Positions 49,488-58,100 of a stretch of DNA of 64,000 bases are shown here, piece by piece (position 1 is the first letter of the stretch; each line of letters begins with the position of its first letter). The translations under genes were made by a program, and so were the position numbers. Origin of the DNA: Ferruginibacter sp050611725 (GTDB lineage: Bacteria > Bacteroidota > Bacteroidia > Chitinophagales > Chitinophagaceae); NCBI RefSeq assembly GCF_050611725.1, contig NZ_JBODJB010000001.1, positions 806,001 through 870,000 on the forward strand, in the 5' to 3' direction. The notes beneath the pieces were generated by a model. That model was not told the DNA's origin. It was given only the letters and a program-made list of their open reading frames with translations, and searched no databases.

Positions 49488-49525
49488 AAAAGCCCGAAGA
49501 TCTATTATATGATTTTCGGGCTTTT
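49488..49525 (+). terminator. Intrinsic terminator after the DUF4468-like gene
   Basis: Eleven-bp perfect stem (AAAAGCCCGAA/TTCGGGCTTTT, 49488-49498 with 49515-49525), 16-base loop and T-run. The remaining sequence to 49745 shows no gene or clear promoter. Confidence 0.82.
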
Positions 49526-49745
49526 TGTTTTCTGTCACTGCGATCCTTTCATTGTATTGGTTCTTTAATATCTCCATAATGACTTAAACGCTTCTGTATA
49601 TTTTTTCGGAGATCATATATATTTATAGAAAAATATTTATTGCATTACAAATATTTATATTTATCTTGATAAAGCCTATTTCCCACACTTGGTAAGTCTA
49701 GCTTCCTATTAAATACCACCATTTTTTAATTTAATAAATAGCGGT

Positions 49746-51656
49746 ATGAAAAAAAACTATCTTCTCATCTTTTTGTTTTTACTTAACCTCAACCTTTTTG
49801 CTCAAAATATCGGGATAGGTACAAGTAGCCCTAATGCCAATGCCAAACTAGATGTTTTCGATAATTCTAAAGGGGTGCTGATCCCCAGAATGGATTCCAC
49901 AGCAAGGAAAAATATTCCGAATACAAAAGGCCTTGTTGTATACGATAGTACTTACAACTCGTTTTGGTTTAACAATGGCTTTCAATGGCAGAAACTGCCT
50001 GCAGGTAATGCAGGTGCAACAGCGATGTCTGCAGGCGAAAATCCCGGAGATATATTATACTGGACCGGTACTGCATGGCAATCTCTTTCAGGCGGATTGC
50101 CGGGACAGGTTTTAGGTGTAGGAAACAATGGCTACCCGAAATGGATCACAACAAAAGACAGTACAACCATTGGAAATATTTATTTTGATAATTCAACAGA
50201 TAACTCTCCTTATAAAGCGGGGCTGGGTCTATTGTATGCTCGTTTTTCAGTAGCAGGTCCCGATGGCGAAAATTCCTGTTTTGTACAAAACAATGATGGA
50301 GGTGATTGCTCCTTATTAAAAAATTTATGGATACTTCAGGAAATAACAACAGATGAGGCTGTGTTGGCCTGGGGAGATCCCGGCGTACAACCTTTGAATC
50401 AATCTAATTTTCAATCAAGCAATATTTTCTTCAGTAAAACATATCAGGTACTCCGTGCTTTAATAAAGTCATCTAACGATTATTTAAGTCAAACAACAGA
50501 TGCCAAGCTAAACGAAGCCGGTGAAAATGCAACAACTAAAAATAAAGTTGCAGTGTACAGAGCTGAAGCAAGATTTTTAAGAGCACTAACCTATTATTAT
50601 GCACTTGATCTGTTTGGTGGATTTGAAATGATGACAGAAAACAATGCACCGGGAGTATTGCCTGCTTATGCAAACAGTACAACTTTGGCCGGCTTTATAG
50701 AAACAGAACTTTTGGCAATTGAACCAACGTTACTTGCAGCTAAGACAAATGAATATTCCAGAGCAGATAAAGCAGCTGCATGGATGCTGTTAGCAAAACT
50801 TTATTTAAACGATGTGAAATATACAGGCGTTAATCGTTACACAGATTGCATCACACAAGTAAATAAAATTATTGCTACTCCGGGTTATACATTAGTGGTG
50901 CCTTATGCTAATTTATTTCTTGCAGACAATCATTCCAACGGTGCACAAAATGAAATTATATTTCCAATCAGGTTTGATGGCACTACTTTAAAAACCTGGG
51001 GAGCCACTTCATTCATACTTCATGGCCAGGTGGGTGGCTCAATGGTTGCCGCCAATTATGGAATTGATGGCGGATGGTGGGGACTAAGAACAAGGGCTGA
51101 ATCATCCAATAAAATGCAGGCTACAGGGGTATCAGACCAAAGGAATAAACTATACACCAGTGGTCAAAATATTAACGTTACAAACTTGCAGGATTTTTCA
51201 AATGGCTATGCATTGGGAAAATTCAAGAATAAAACATCGGCAAATGCAAATGGCTCAAGTCTGAGTTTTGCCGATGTAGATTTTCCTTTATTCAGATTAG
51301 CAGATGTTTACCTAATGTATGCCGAAGCGGTATTAAGAGGTGGTACAGGCGGCTCTTCTGCTAATGCACTGACATATGTGAATCTCCTCAGAACAAGGGC
51401 CGGATTATCAGATATTAGTTTAGGCACAATGACACTCGATTATATCTTAGATGAAAGATTGAGAGAATTATATTGGGAAGGACACAGAAGAACAGACTTG
51501 GTTCGATATAATTTATTTGCCGGGGGTACTTACTTGTGGCAATGGAAGGGTGGTTCTTATGGAGGAACTGCTACACCCGCTGCTCATAATACATTTCCTG
51601 TTCCTCCATCGGCAATTAGCAACAATCCTAATGTACCGCCAACGCCGGGGTATTAA
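49746..51656 (+). CDS. Chimeric secreted protein: adhesin-type N terminus fused to RagB/SusD domain
   Basis: This 636-residue exported protein has a signal peptide ending LFAQ (about 20) and no lipobox Cys. Residues 20-150 are the tail-fibre/adhesin-type module common in Bacteroidota (NIGIGTSSPNANAKLDVFD, GVLIPRMDSTAR, GLVVYDSTYNSFWFNNG). From about 160 to the end it is a RagB/SusD glycan-binding protein: LWILQEITTDEAVLAWGD, KVAVYRAEARFLRALTYYYALDLFGG in parts, and LADVYLMYAEAVLRGG, ILDERLRELYWEGHRR, DLVRYNLF. SusD normally starts with a lipoprotein Cys and works with a SusC transporter; neither is present here. It is flanked by a terminator and then the integrase. Confidence 0.82.
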   Translation: MKKNYLLIFLFLLNLNLFAQNIGIGTSSPNANAKLDVFDNSKGVLIPRMDSTARKNIPNTKGLVVYDSTYNSFWFNNGFQWQKLPAGNAGATAMSAGENPGDILYWTGTAWQSLSGGLPGQVLGVGNNGYPKWITTKDSTTIGNIYFDNSTDNSPYKAGLGLLYARFSVAGPDGENSCFVQNNDGGDCSLLKNLWILQEITTDEAVLAWGDPGVQPLNQSNFQSSNIFFSKTYQVLRALIKSSNDYLSQTTDAKLNEAGENATTKNKVAVYRAEARFLRALTYYYALDLFGGFEMMTENNAPGVLPAYANSTTLAGFIETELLAIEPTLLAAKTNEYSRADKAAAWMLLAKLYLNDVKYTGVNRYTDCITQVNKIIATPGYTLVVPYANLFLADNHSNGAQNEIIFPIRFDGTTLKTWGATSFILHGQVGGSMVAANYGIDGGWWGLRTRAESSNKMQATGVSDQRNKLYTSGQNINVTNLQDFSNGYALGKFKNKTSANANGSSLSFADVDFPLFRLADVYLMYAEAVLRGGTGGSSANALTYVNLLRTRAGLSDISLGTMTLDYILDERLRELYWEGHRRTDLVRYNLFAGGTYLWQWKGGSYGGTATPAAHNTFPVPPSAISNNPNVPPTPGY

Positions 51657-51670
51657 AAAACTTAAAATAA

Positions 51671-51700
51671 AAAAACCTCAACAATATTGTTGAGGTTTTT
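51671..51700 (+). terminator. Perfect palindromic terminator after the SusD-like gene
   Basis: A 30-base perfect palindrome (AAAAACCTCAACAAT and its complement) followed by TG, 14 bases past the stop codon. It also marks the left border of the integrated island. Confidence 0.85.
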
Positions 51701-51701
51701 T

Positions 51702-51724
51702 GTGGTGTGGGCCGCACTCGAACT
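51702..51724. other. Candidate attachment site (att)
   Basis: The sequence GTGGTGTGGGCCGCACTCGA, continuing AAC, is GC-rich in an AT-rich surrounding and lies between the SusD terminator and the integrase. On the minus strand it reads like a tRNA 3' end (GTTCGAGT then ...ACACCA), but the base after the T-loop is G where C61 is nearly universal and no matching 5' half is nearby. I treat it as a residual att core, not as a tRNA gene. Confidence 0.35.
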
Positions 51725-51832
51725 TTTTTGTTTTATTTGCTTTTGCCTGTTTTTGATTTCTATGAAATATCAGTAAAATCAATACTTTAATAAAATAAAG
51801 GAAAATGAGAAAAAGCGAAATTAAATAATTTA

Positions 51833-51853
51833 TTGCCCCTATTCTTGCCCCTA
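51833..51853 (+). repeat. Direct repeat TTGCCCCTA before the integrase
   Basis: TTGCCCCTA occurs at 51833-51841 and 51845-51853, 12 bases apart, just ahead of the integrase -7 element. Such direct repeats may be recombinase arm-type sites or a regulator operator. Confidence 0.4.
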
Positions 51854-51869
51854 AATCAATTTTATTTTT

Positions 51870-51877
51870 TATCTTTG
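51870..51877 (+). promoter_or_regulatory. -7 promoter element of the integrase gene (TAtcTTTG)
   Basis: Perfect TAnnTTTG match 16 bases before the integrase ATG. Confidence 0.5.
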
Positions 51878-51893
51878 ATTTAAACAATGAAAT

Positions 51894-53240
51894 ATGGCAA
51901 GAACTAATACTGGCGTACGTTTCGTATTGAAGCGACCAAAAGAAGAAGTAAGTACTATCAAAGTAATTTTTTGCTACGACTACACTCAATTATACTATTA
52001 CGAAAAGAAGCTATCTGTACCAGTAAAATTCTGGAATAAAAATGCGCAACGAGTAAAGGAAACGAGATCGTTTCCTGAGTATGCAGAATTAAATGCAACA
52101 TTGGATTCCATTGAAAGTACTATCCTCGACTGTTATCGTAAATATAAAAATGATTTTAACTGTGAGCCGAGTGTTGACCTGCTTCGTGAGTTAATAAAAA
52201 TAAAAAGGGGAACAAGCGTTAAGCCTGCAAATAAACCGCTTGAATTATTTGATTTTATTGAAGTGTTTATTAATGATGCAAAAGAAGGGAAGTATATAAA
52301 TCTTGCAAAAGGTACACCGGTAGCTAAAATCACTATCAGGACATACCAACAAACACAAAAGCTATTAAAATCATATGTTGATCATTACGGTAAGATAAAG
52401 TTTGAGGACATCAGTACCCAGTTTCATAAAAAATTTACATACTTCCTGGCCAAAGTATATAGAAGCCCAGAAACAAATGCTCCATTGATGATTAATACAA
52501 TCGGCAAACATCTTACCAATATTAAAACCTTTATGAGCGAAGCAATTGAAAGAGGACTTACCAAAAATCAAAGTTTCCGTAACAAATCATTTAAAGTTAT
52601 ACGCGAAGATGTAGACAAAATATATTTAACTGATCAAGAAATAAAGGCTTTGGAAGGATTGGACCTAAATGATAGTCCGAGGCTTGAAAAAGTAAGAGAC
52701 ATGTTTATCATCGGATGTCATACTGCTTTACGTATTTCAGATTTGAAACGATTGACCAAACAACATATTATTAAAGAAGATGGTGAATTGTTTATTAAAA
52801 TTGAAATGAAAAAAACAGGAAAGCCTGTAACTATTCCTGTTAACTCTACAGTTAAGAGATTAATTAAAAAATATGAAAGTTCTACTGGAGATTATTTTCC
52901 GAGAGCAATATCTGATCAAAGAGCCAATGATTATATCAAAGAAGCTGCAGCTATGGTTGAAGAATTAAAGAAAGAAGTCATAATAAATACTACTGAAGAT
53001 GGACTTCGGGTTTCTAAATCAATTCCAAAATATGAATTGATAACTAATCATACGGCTCGACGCAGTTTTGCTACGAACTCGGCACTTAAAGGGATGAGTT
53101 ACCAGTTTATCATGCCAATCACTGGCCACTCTACAACGAAGAGCTTTCTCCGTTATATCAAAATAGATGGAATGAATGCTGCGAAAATGTTTACTGCTGA
53201 GATGAAAAGATTAGGAAAGAACAATTTAAAAGTTGTATGA
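51894..53240 (+). CDS. int: Tyrosine-type site-specific recombinase (integrase)
   Basis: This 448-residue integrase of the Bacteroidota ICE/island type joins and excises DNA at att sites. Its N-terminal arm-binding domain (1-85; FVLKRPKEEVSTIKVIFC, LSVPVKFWNKNAQRVKE) is followed by a SAM-like core-binding domain (about 110-235). The catalytic domain (about 245-440) contains the first Arg in TALRISDLKRL, HTARRSF as the His-x-x-Arg pair, the second His in TGHSTTKSF and the nucleophilic Tyr in FLRYIKIDG. It starts 16 bases after a -7 element and converges with the GNAT gene, whose stop is seven bases away. Confidence 0.93.
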   Translation: MARTNTGVRFVLKRPKEEVSTIKVIFCYDYTQLYYYEKKLSVPVKFWNKNAQRVKETRSFPEYAELNATLDSIESTILDCYRKYKNDFNCEPSVDLLRELIKIKRGTSVKPANKPLELFDFIEVFINDAKEGKYINLAKGTPVAKITIRTYQQTQKLLKSYVDHYGKIKFEDISTQFHKKFTYFLAKVYRSPETNAPLMINTIGKHLTNIKTFMSEAIERGLTKNQSFRNKSFKVIREDVDKIYLTDQEIKALEGLDLNDSPRLEKVRDMFIIGCHTALRISDLKRLTKQHIIKEDGELFIKIEMKKTGKPVTIPVNSTVKRLIKKYESSTGDYFPRAISDQRANDYIKEAAAMVEELKKEVIINTTEDGLRVSKSIPKYELITNHTARRSFATNSALKGMSYQFIMPITGHSTTKSFLRYIKIDGMNAAKMFTAEMKRLGKNNLKVV

Positions 53241-53247
53241 TAAAGCT

Positions 53248-54255
53248 TTAGATTTGAAATTTTTCAAGTCCAATAATATTTTTAATGGTATTATCAGAAA
53301 ATCGGTTAGGGTTGTGTTTTTTTAAGTTTAAAATAATATTATAAATAATATTTGAACTAATTCCTATTTCATGACCTTCGAATTGTTGATTACCGCCACT
53401 TATAGCATCACCCCAGCCAGTAAAAACCATAAATCTTTTTGTGCCCGCAATTTCTTCTCTTACTAACTCCCAAGGAACATTGTAAGTACTTGTAGTATTT
53501 GAACTCAATCCAACTACGGCTTCAGTGGTATTACCTTGAAATAAAAAATGATACCGCCCTGTGGGCTTCCTAAAGCTATTCATAAAACCAAAACTCGGAC
53601 CATCTGATACTTCCTCTTCCCAAACTCTAAAATTTGTATCCGGAGCAAATAGTTTAGAAAAGTCATCTTCCCTTACAACATAAAACTCCAATGATGAATA
53701 ATCGAATAAATCTTTACGCCATAAATACCTAAATCTTATATCACCATCCCTCATCATCTCAGGATCAATCATTGCACTTCTTTTATCTGTTACAAAACCT
53801 AATTTCTGAATTATCTTCTCTGAATTAACATTATCCTTATCAATATCTGCCTCTATTGTTTGAATACCTAATTCTTTTAACTTGTCAATGATAATTTCAG
53901 CGATACTTGTAATGATCCCTTGTTTCCTATACTTCGGAGCTAAGGCATAACTAATACGAGCATTTTTCAGGCTGTCACGAAATTCAAAGGCAAAAAACCC
54001 ACATGGTTTATCCCCGGAGAATAAACCAGTGCCTTTCTTATAAATTACCCAAGCATAACCAGCACCTTTTGATATGTCAAGGAACCAATAATTTACAAGC
54101 TGCCTGTAATCCTGTTGTGCTTCTTTCGGAACAATATAATACTTACGAATATCAGGGTCTTGAAAAAGATCACTAATGAATTGACGATGTTCTTCTGAAA
54201 TCTTTTTCAAAATCAACTTGTCTGTACTTATTTCTTGTAATGGCTGAAAGTTCAT
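53248..54255 (-). CDS. GNAT N-acetyltransferase with an additional C-terminal domain
   Basis: This 335-residue cytoplasmic protein has a RimJ/RimL-type GNAT domain at residues 1-165 (LILKKISEEHRQFISDLFQDPDIRKYY in parts, CGFFAFEFRD, ISYALAPKYRKQGIITSIAEIII in parts, INSEKIIQKLGF-like NVNSEKIIQKLGF). It shows the acetyl-CoA loop R-K-Q-G-I. The C-terminal domain (about 180-335; EFYVVREDDFSKLFA, GLSSNTTSTYNVPWELVREE in parts, FMVFTGWGDAISGGNQQFEG) matches nothing I recognise. It is the last gene of a three-gene operon with an anchored coiled coil and a nuclease-helicase; the acetylation target is unknown. Confidence 0.75.
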   Translation of the reverse strand: MNFQPLQEISTDKLILKKISEEHRQFISDLFQDPDIRKYYIVPKEAQQDYRQLVNYWFLDISKGAGYAWVIYKKGTGLFSGDKPCGFFAFEFRDSLKNARISYALAPKYRKQGIITSIAEIIIDKLKELGIQTIEADIDKDNVNSEKIIQKLGFVTDKRSAMIDPEMMRDGDIRFRYLWRKDLFDYSSLEFYVVREDDFSKLFAPDTNFRVWEEEVSDGPSFGFMNSFRKPTGRYHFLFQGNTTEAVVGLSSNTTSTYNVPWELVREEIAGTKRFMVFTGWGDAISGGNQQFEGHEIGISSNIIYNIILNLKKHNPNRFSDNTIKNIIGLEKFQI

Positions 54256-54281
54256 AGTGACTATTTAGATAAATATATTAT

Positions 54282-55166
54282 TTAGTTTGAATGCTTCACA
54301 AAAAACAAAACGATAAATGATACAATAACAAGAGCGATAGTAATGATGCTTATTATCTGTTGATTTTTCTGCCTTTTAATATTTTCACTATTAAAGGTTT
54401 CAATTGAGTTTATCATTTTATCCTGAAAAGAATTTAAAGCCTGTGCTTGCTTTTCTACCGCTTCTCTCAGCCTGTCTTTCACATTGCTTTCAACCAAATC
54501 TAATCTGCCTTGCACATTTTGAATAGCAGCAGAAATCCCAGCGATATTAGCGTCTAATTTATCTATGCGGATCGGTAAATTGAGATCAAAAATTGCTTTG
54601 CCAGTATCATCTGCGATTTGCTTTGTATTTCTTTCAATTTCTTTATAACCCTCACTAATGCTTTTTGTGACTGACTTCTCAAATTCATCTATTTTTTCAG
54701 GAATTTTCTTTTTGTTTATTCCGTCTGCTAATTCCTGATTTGATTTTACTGATATATCTATCCCACTTTGAAGTTTTGAAAATCTACCGTCAAAATCTGC
54801 CTGTGTGATTGCATTAGCTGCTTTTTGGACCTCTGCGATTGTGGCTTCTTTTATCTCATTGAGGTTCTTGATGGTGTCTTTGACCGTAGCTTGGATATTA
54901 TCCAATCGCTCAGGAAAATTGACAGTATCAATCTTTTGAATAACTGCCCAAACAGCATCAGATAATTGAATAAAGGAATTATAAGTATCTCTTAATTCCT
55001 TTACTCGATGGTTAAAATTGTCTTCTGCTATATTAACTGCTTCAACAGCTTTGCCGACTTGTGATTTGGCATTGTTGAGATATTCAACTGAAGATTTGAA
55101 TTGAGAAAGCTGTTTTTGCAATTCCTCCATTTCGGCATTTATCTGTTGTACTACTGCATTAGCCAT
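54282..55166 (-). CDS. C-tail-anchored coiled-coil protein
   Basis: This 294-residue protein consists of a very long helical coiled coil (about 5-265; heptad-rich segments such as INAEMEELQKQLSQFKSS and LDANIAGISAAIQNVQG). A single C-terminal membrane helix (about 270-290; IISIITIALVIVSFIVLFFV) ends the protein, so most of it is cytoplasmic and tethered to the inner membrane. The ATG at 55166 is one base after the stop codon of the helicase gene; an upstream TTG inside the overlap is possible but less likely. This spacing implies strict translational coupling. It may anchor or sense for the helicase complex. Confidence 0.72.
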   Translation of the reverse strand: MANAVVQQINAEMEELQKQLSQFKSSVEYLNNAKSQVGKAVEAVNIAEDNFNHRVKELRDTYNSFIQLSDAVWAVIQKIDTVNFPERLDNIQATVKDTIKNLNEIKEATIAEVQKAANAITQADFDGRFSKLQSGIDISVKSNQELADGINKKKIPEKIDEFEKSVTKSISEGYKEIERNTKQIADDTGKAIFDLNLPIRIDKLDANIAGISAAIQNVQGRLDLVESNVKDRLREAVEKQAQALNSFQDKMINSIETFNSENIKRQKNQQIISIITIALVIVSFIVLFFVKHSN

Positions 55167-55167
55167 A

Positions 55168-58100
55168 TTAGTCAAGAATTTGGTTTAGTGAACGTAAAGT
55201 AGATGAAGCCAATTTGATTGGTTTTAGTAAGCGTTTGATCATTATTGAACTGAAGTCAAATACAAAATCGTATTTCGCCATGTAATGATCTAATTCAAGA
55301 TTTTTTTCTTTCAATTTTACCACAAAATCATCGAATATTTTTTCAAGCTTTTTATCATTTATACCAGGTTCTTTATCACTTATGTTAAAAAAAGCATCCT
55401 GCATTAATCCTTCAGCCTCATGCAAAAATCTTGGGTTTTTATACTCCAACATGTAAAGCGTAAAAGCATTCAGTAAAAGCAAAGTGTAACTATCTGGCTG
55501 ATTGCTTAACATTCTTGCACATGCCCCTCTTAAATGCTTAATGTTATCAATTTGACCGGCTTTGGGATCTTCTTCTACAATCTCTATGAATTGCCATACC
55601 CATTTCAAATCATCTTCCTTTCCATAGTTTGTTAGGTCAGGTAATGATGCATTAATTTCTTTTCCTTCCTCATTTGTGTAAGAATAACCACTTCTTGCAT
55701 ATTTCGAGTTGAAATAGAGATCAATAAAGTTCTTCAGTTCTATGCTTCCTCTATCTAATCCGAGGCGGCAAGCTGTTTTCATATCATGGATTGCCAATTG
55801 TCTCTTCTTTTGAATTTCGTTATAAACAAAGCGTACTAAGAAGTGAAGGCATTTCCGAATTGTCGTGTCTTCGTCAATCGCATTAAGCCCTTTGAGTTTT
55901 GCAGTTGTGGATTTTTCTGAATAATATTTTAGAAGATATTCTTTCAAGCAATCCTTGTATTGTTTATCCGTCTTTTTTACCCCCGATAGTGTGAATGTGT
56001 TTGCTGAAAAATTTACTGTATAATCATCAATTATACCCAATGTTGAAAGCCTGTATATGGCTTTTTCAGTGTCCATTTTATCCCTGTAACCATTATACAA
56101 ATCGAAAAACATTCTGTAAGCTGTTCCTGGCGGGTTGCCTTTTGTAATATCTCTTTGTTTACATAACTGCTCAAAGTTTAGTTTACTGCCTGTAAATTTT
56201 AAATAATGATTTTCCACTTCTTCAATAAATGCATCTGCATCAGTGCAACCTGCTTTTATTTTCTGAACTGTAGCTTCATTGAAGTTGTTATGAACTACTT
56301 TTTGCAGCCATTTTGTAATTGTCTTTACCCGTTCTTTTACATTGTTATAAAAACCTATTGTAACGCTAAATTTCTCTCCGGTTCTTTTTGCTTCTATCAG
56401 TTTTTCAATCCCTATTTTTTTGTCACTCCTTTGTATCCACAAATAGGCCGGCTCAGTAAGGGTTTGAGCATCTATATGTTCTTTAATAATTTGAAATATT
56501 TTTTGAGACAACTCTGGATCAATCGTATTGTCATTCACTCCATACAATCCGTTTAAATCAAAATACCCCAGCTTTTCTGTAAAGCTAAACCCTACATATA
56601 ATCTTTTTAGATTTTCTCTTTCCCAATAGTTACACTTAACCTCTACATCAAGTTGCTGTACAATAATATTTTCTATCTCAAAAGTTCTATCAGGAAAATA
56701 AATCTCAGTCAACAATTCATCTAAGACTGCTAATTCTTTACTTACGCCTTTAAATGAATTTCGATGGAAGTACATATTAACCTCCAAATCATGATCTATA
56801 TCTTCCCCTTGAAGTTTTGTTGATTGGTCATTAAACAGGATGTATGATAAGGCTAATTTTCTATCTCTACCTGCCCTACCCGCTTCTTGGACATAGCTTT
56901 CAATTGAGCCGGGATAATTAACATGTATGGTGTAACGTATATTCTCTTTATCTATACCCATACCAAAAGCCTTTGTTGCGACCATCAGGTTCAATTTACT
57001 TTTGATAAAATCATCTTGGTTCTGAAATGATGCTTCCTGAATTAATTTTGCAGTTCCGTCATCATCACTACTGCTACCCATAAAATAACCTGCCTTTATT
57101 GAAGGCTGGGCAGATAAAACATCAAAATAACCTTCTCGAATAACCGGGGCTCCATCTTTACCAATTTTGTATTTATCTGTCACCCCATAATTTCCTTTTG
57201 TATGAGGACAAAACACTAACGCCCCATAAGCCTTTTCATAAAACTCATTAGGGCTATAACCGTCAATGCAGATGTTTTGAAAAGAACTTTGCTTCTTTTC
57301 CTGATCTAAAGCCCATTCTTCTTCATCGAAAACTGAATAGGGGTTTTGCATCATTTGCGAAAGCTTATCTGGTACATCTTCCAAAAGTGCTTTAACTCTT
57401 TCCTGCTTTTTACCGCCAAGCTCCTTTTTCAAATCCCAAATTGTATTAATATTGGCAGTTGAAAATGTAACTTCCTCTACTACAAATTGCAGTTCATCTC
57501 GTTTGGTAAATTCAGATCGTACAATTGCATCTTCATCTAATCTTTTTGTTTCATCATTACCAGATAACTCTCGTTGTACATCAGCTAAAACATCATAAGA
57601 TGCAGTTGCTGTTAAACCAAATATTGGCAGAGTATCAAGATTAGCTGTTTTACAAAATCTCATTGCATTTTCACCAAGACGTAAATATGCAGTTCTGAAG
57701 TCATGCCCCCACTCTGACACACAATGAGCTTCATCTACAACACAGTAACTAAAATAGATGTGCTGTCCAAACATATCTTGCAACATGTTTCTGAACTCTT
57801 CCATTTGTAAACGTTCTGGTGAAACAAAAACAAACTGAGCTTCACCCTCTGCCATTTTTCGCATGGCTTTCCTTTTGACTTCTCCTTGCTGAGTTGAATT
57901 AATAAACACACAGCTATTAATGAAATTTCTATTAAGCCCATCTACCTGGTCTTTCATCAATGAACGTATAGGATCAATAATAATGCAAACACCTGGTTGA
58001 AGTAATGCTGATAATTGATATGTCAAAGATTTGCCACCACCGGTTGGCAACAAACCAATAACACTTTTACATTGCAAAGAAGTATGAATGATTGGAAGCT

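Noticed and set aside
51702..51724. tRNA gene at the island border
   Set aside because: Only a 3'-end-like string; T-stem does not pair, C61 is replaced by G and no anticodon arm is present.
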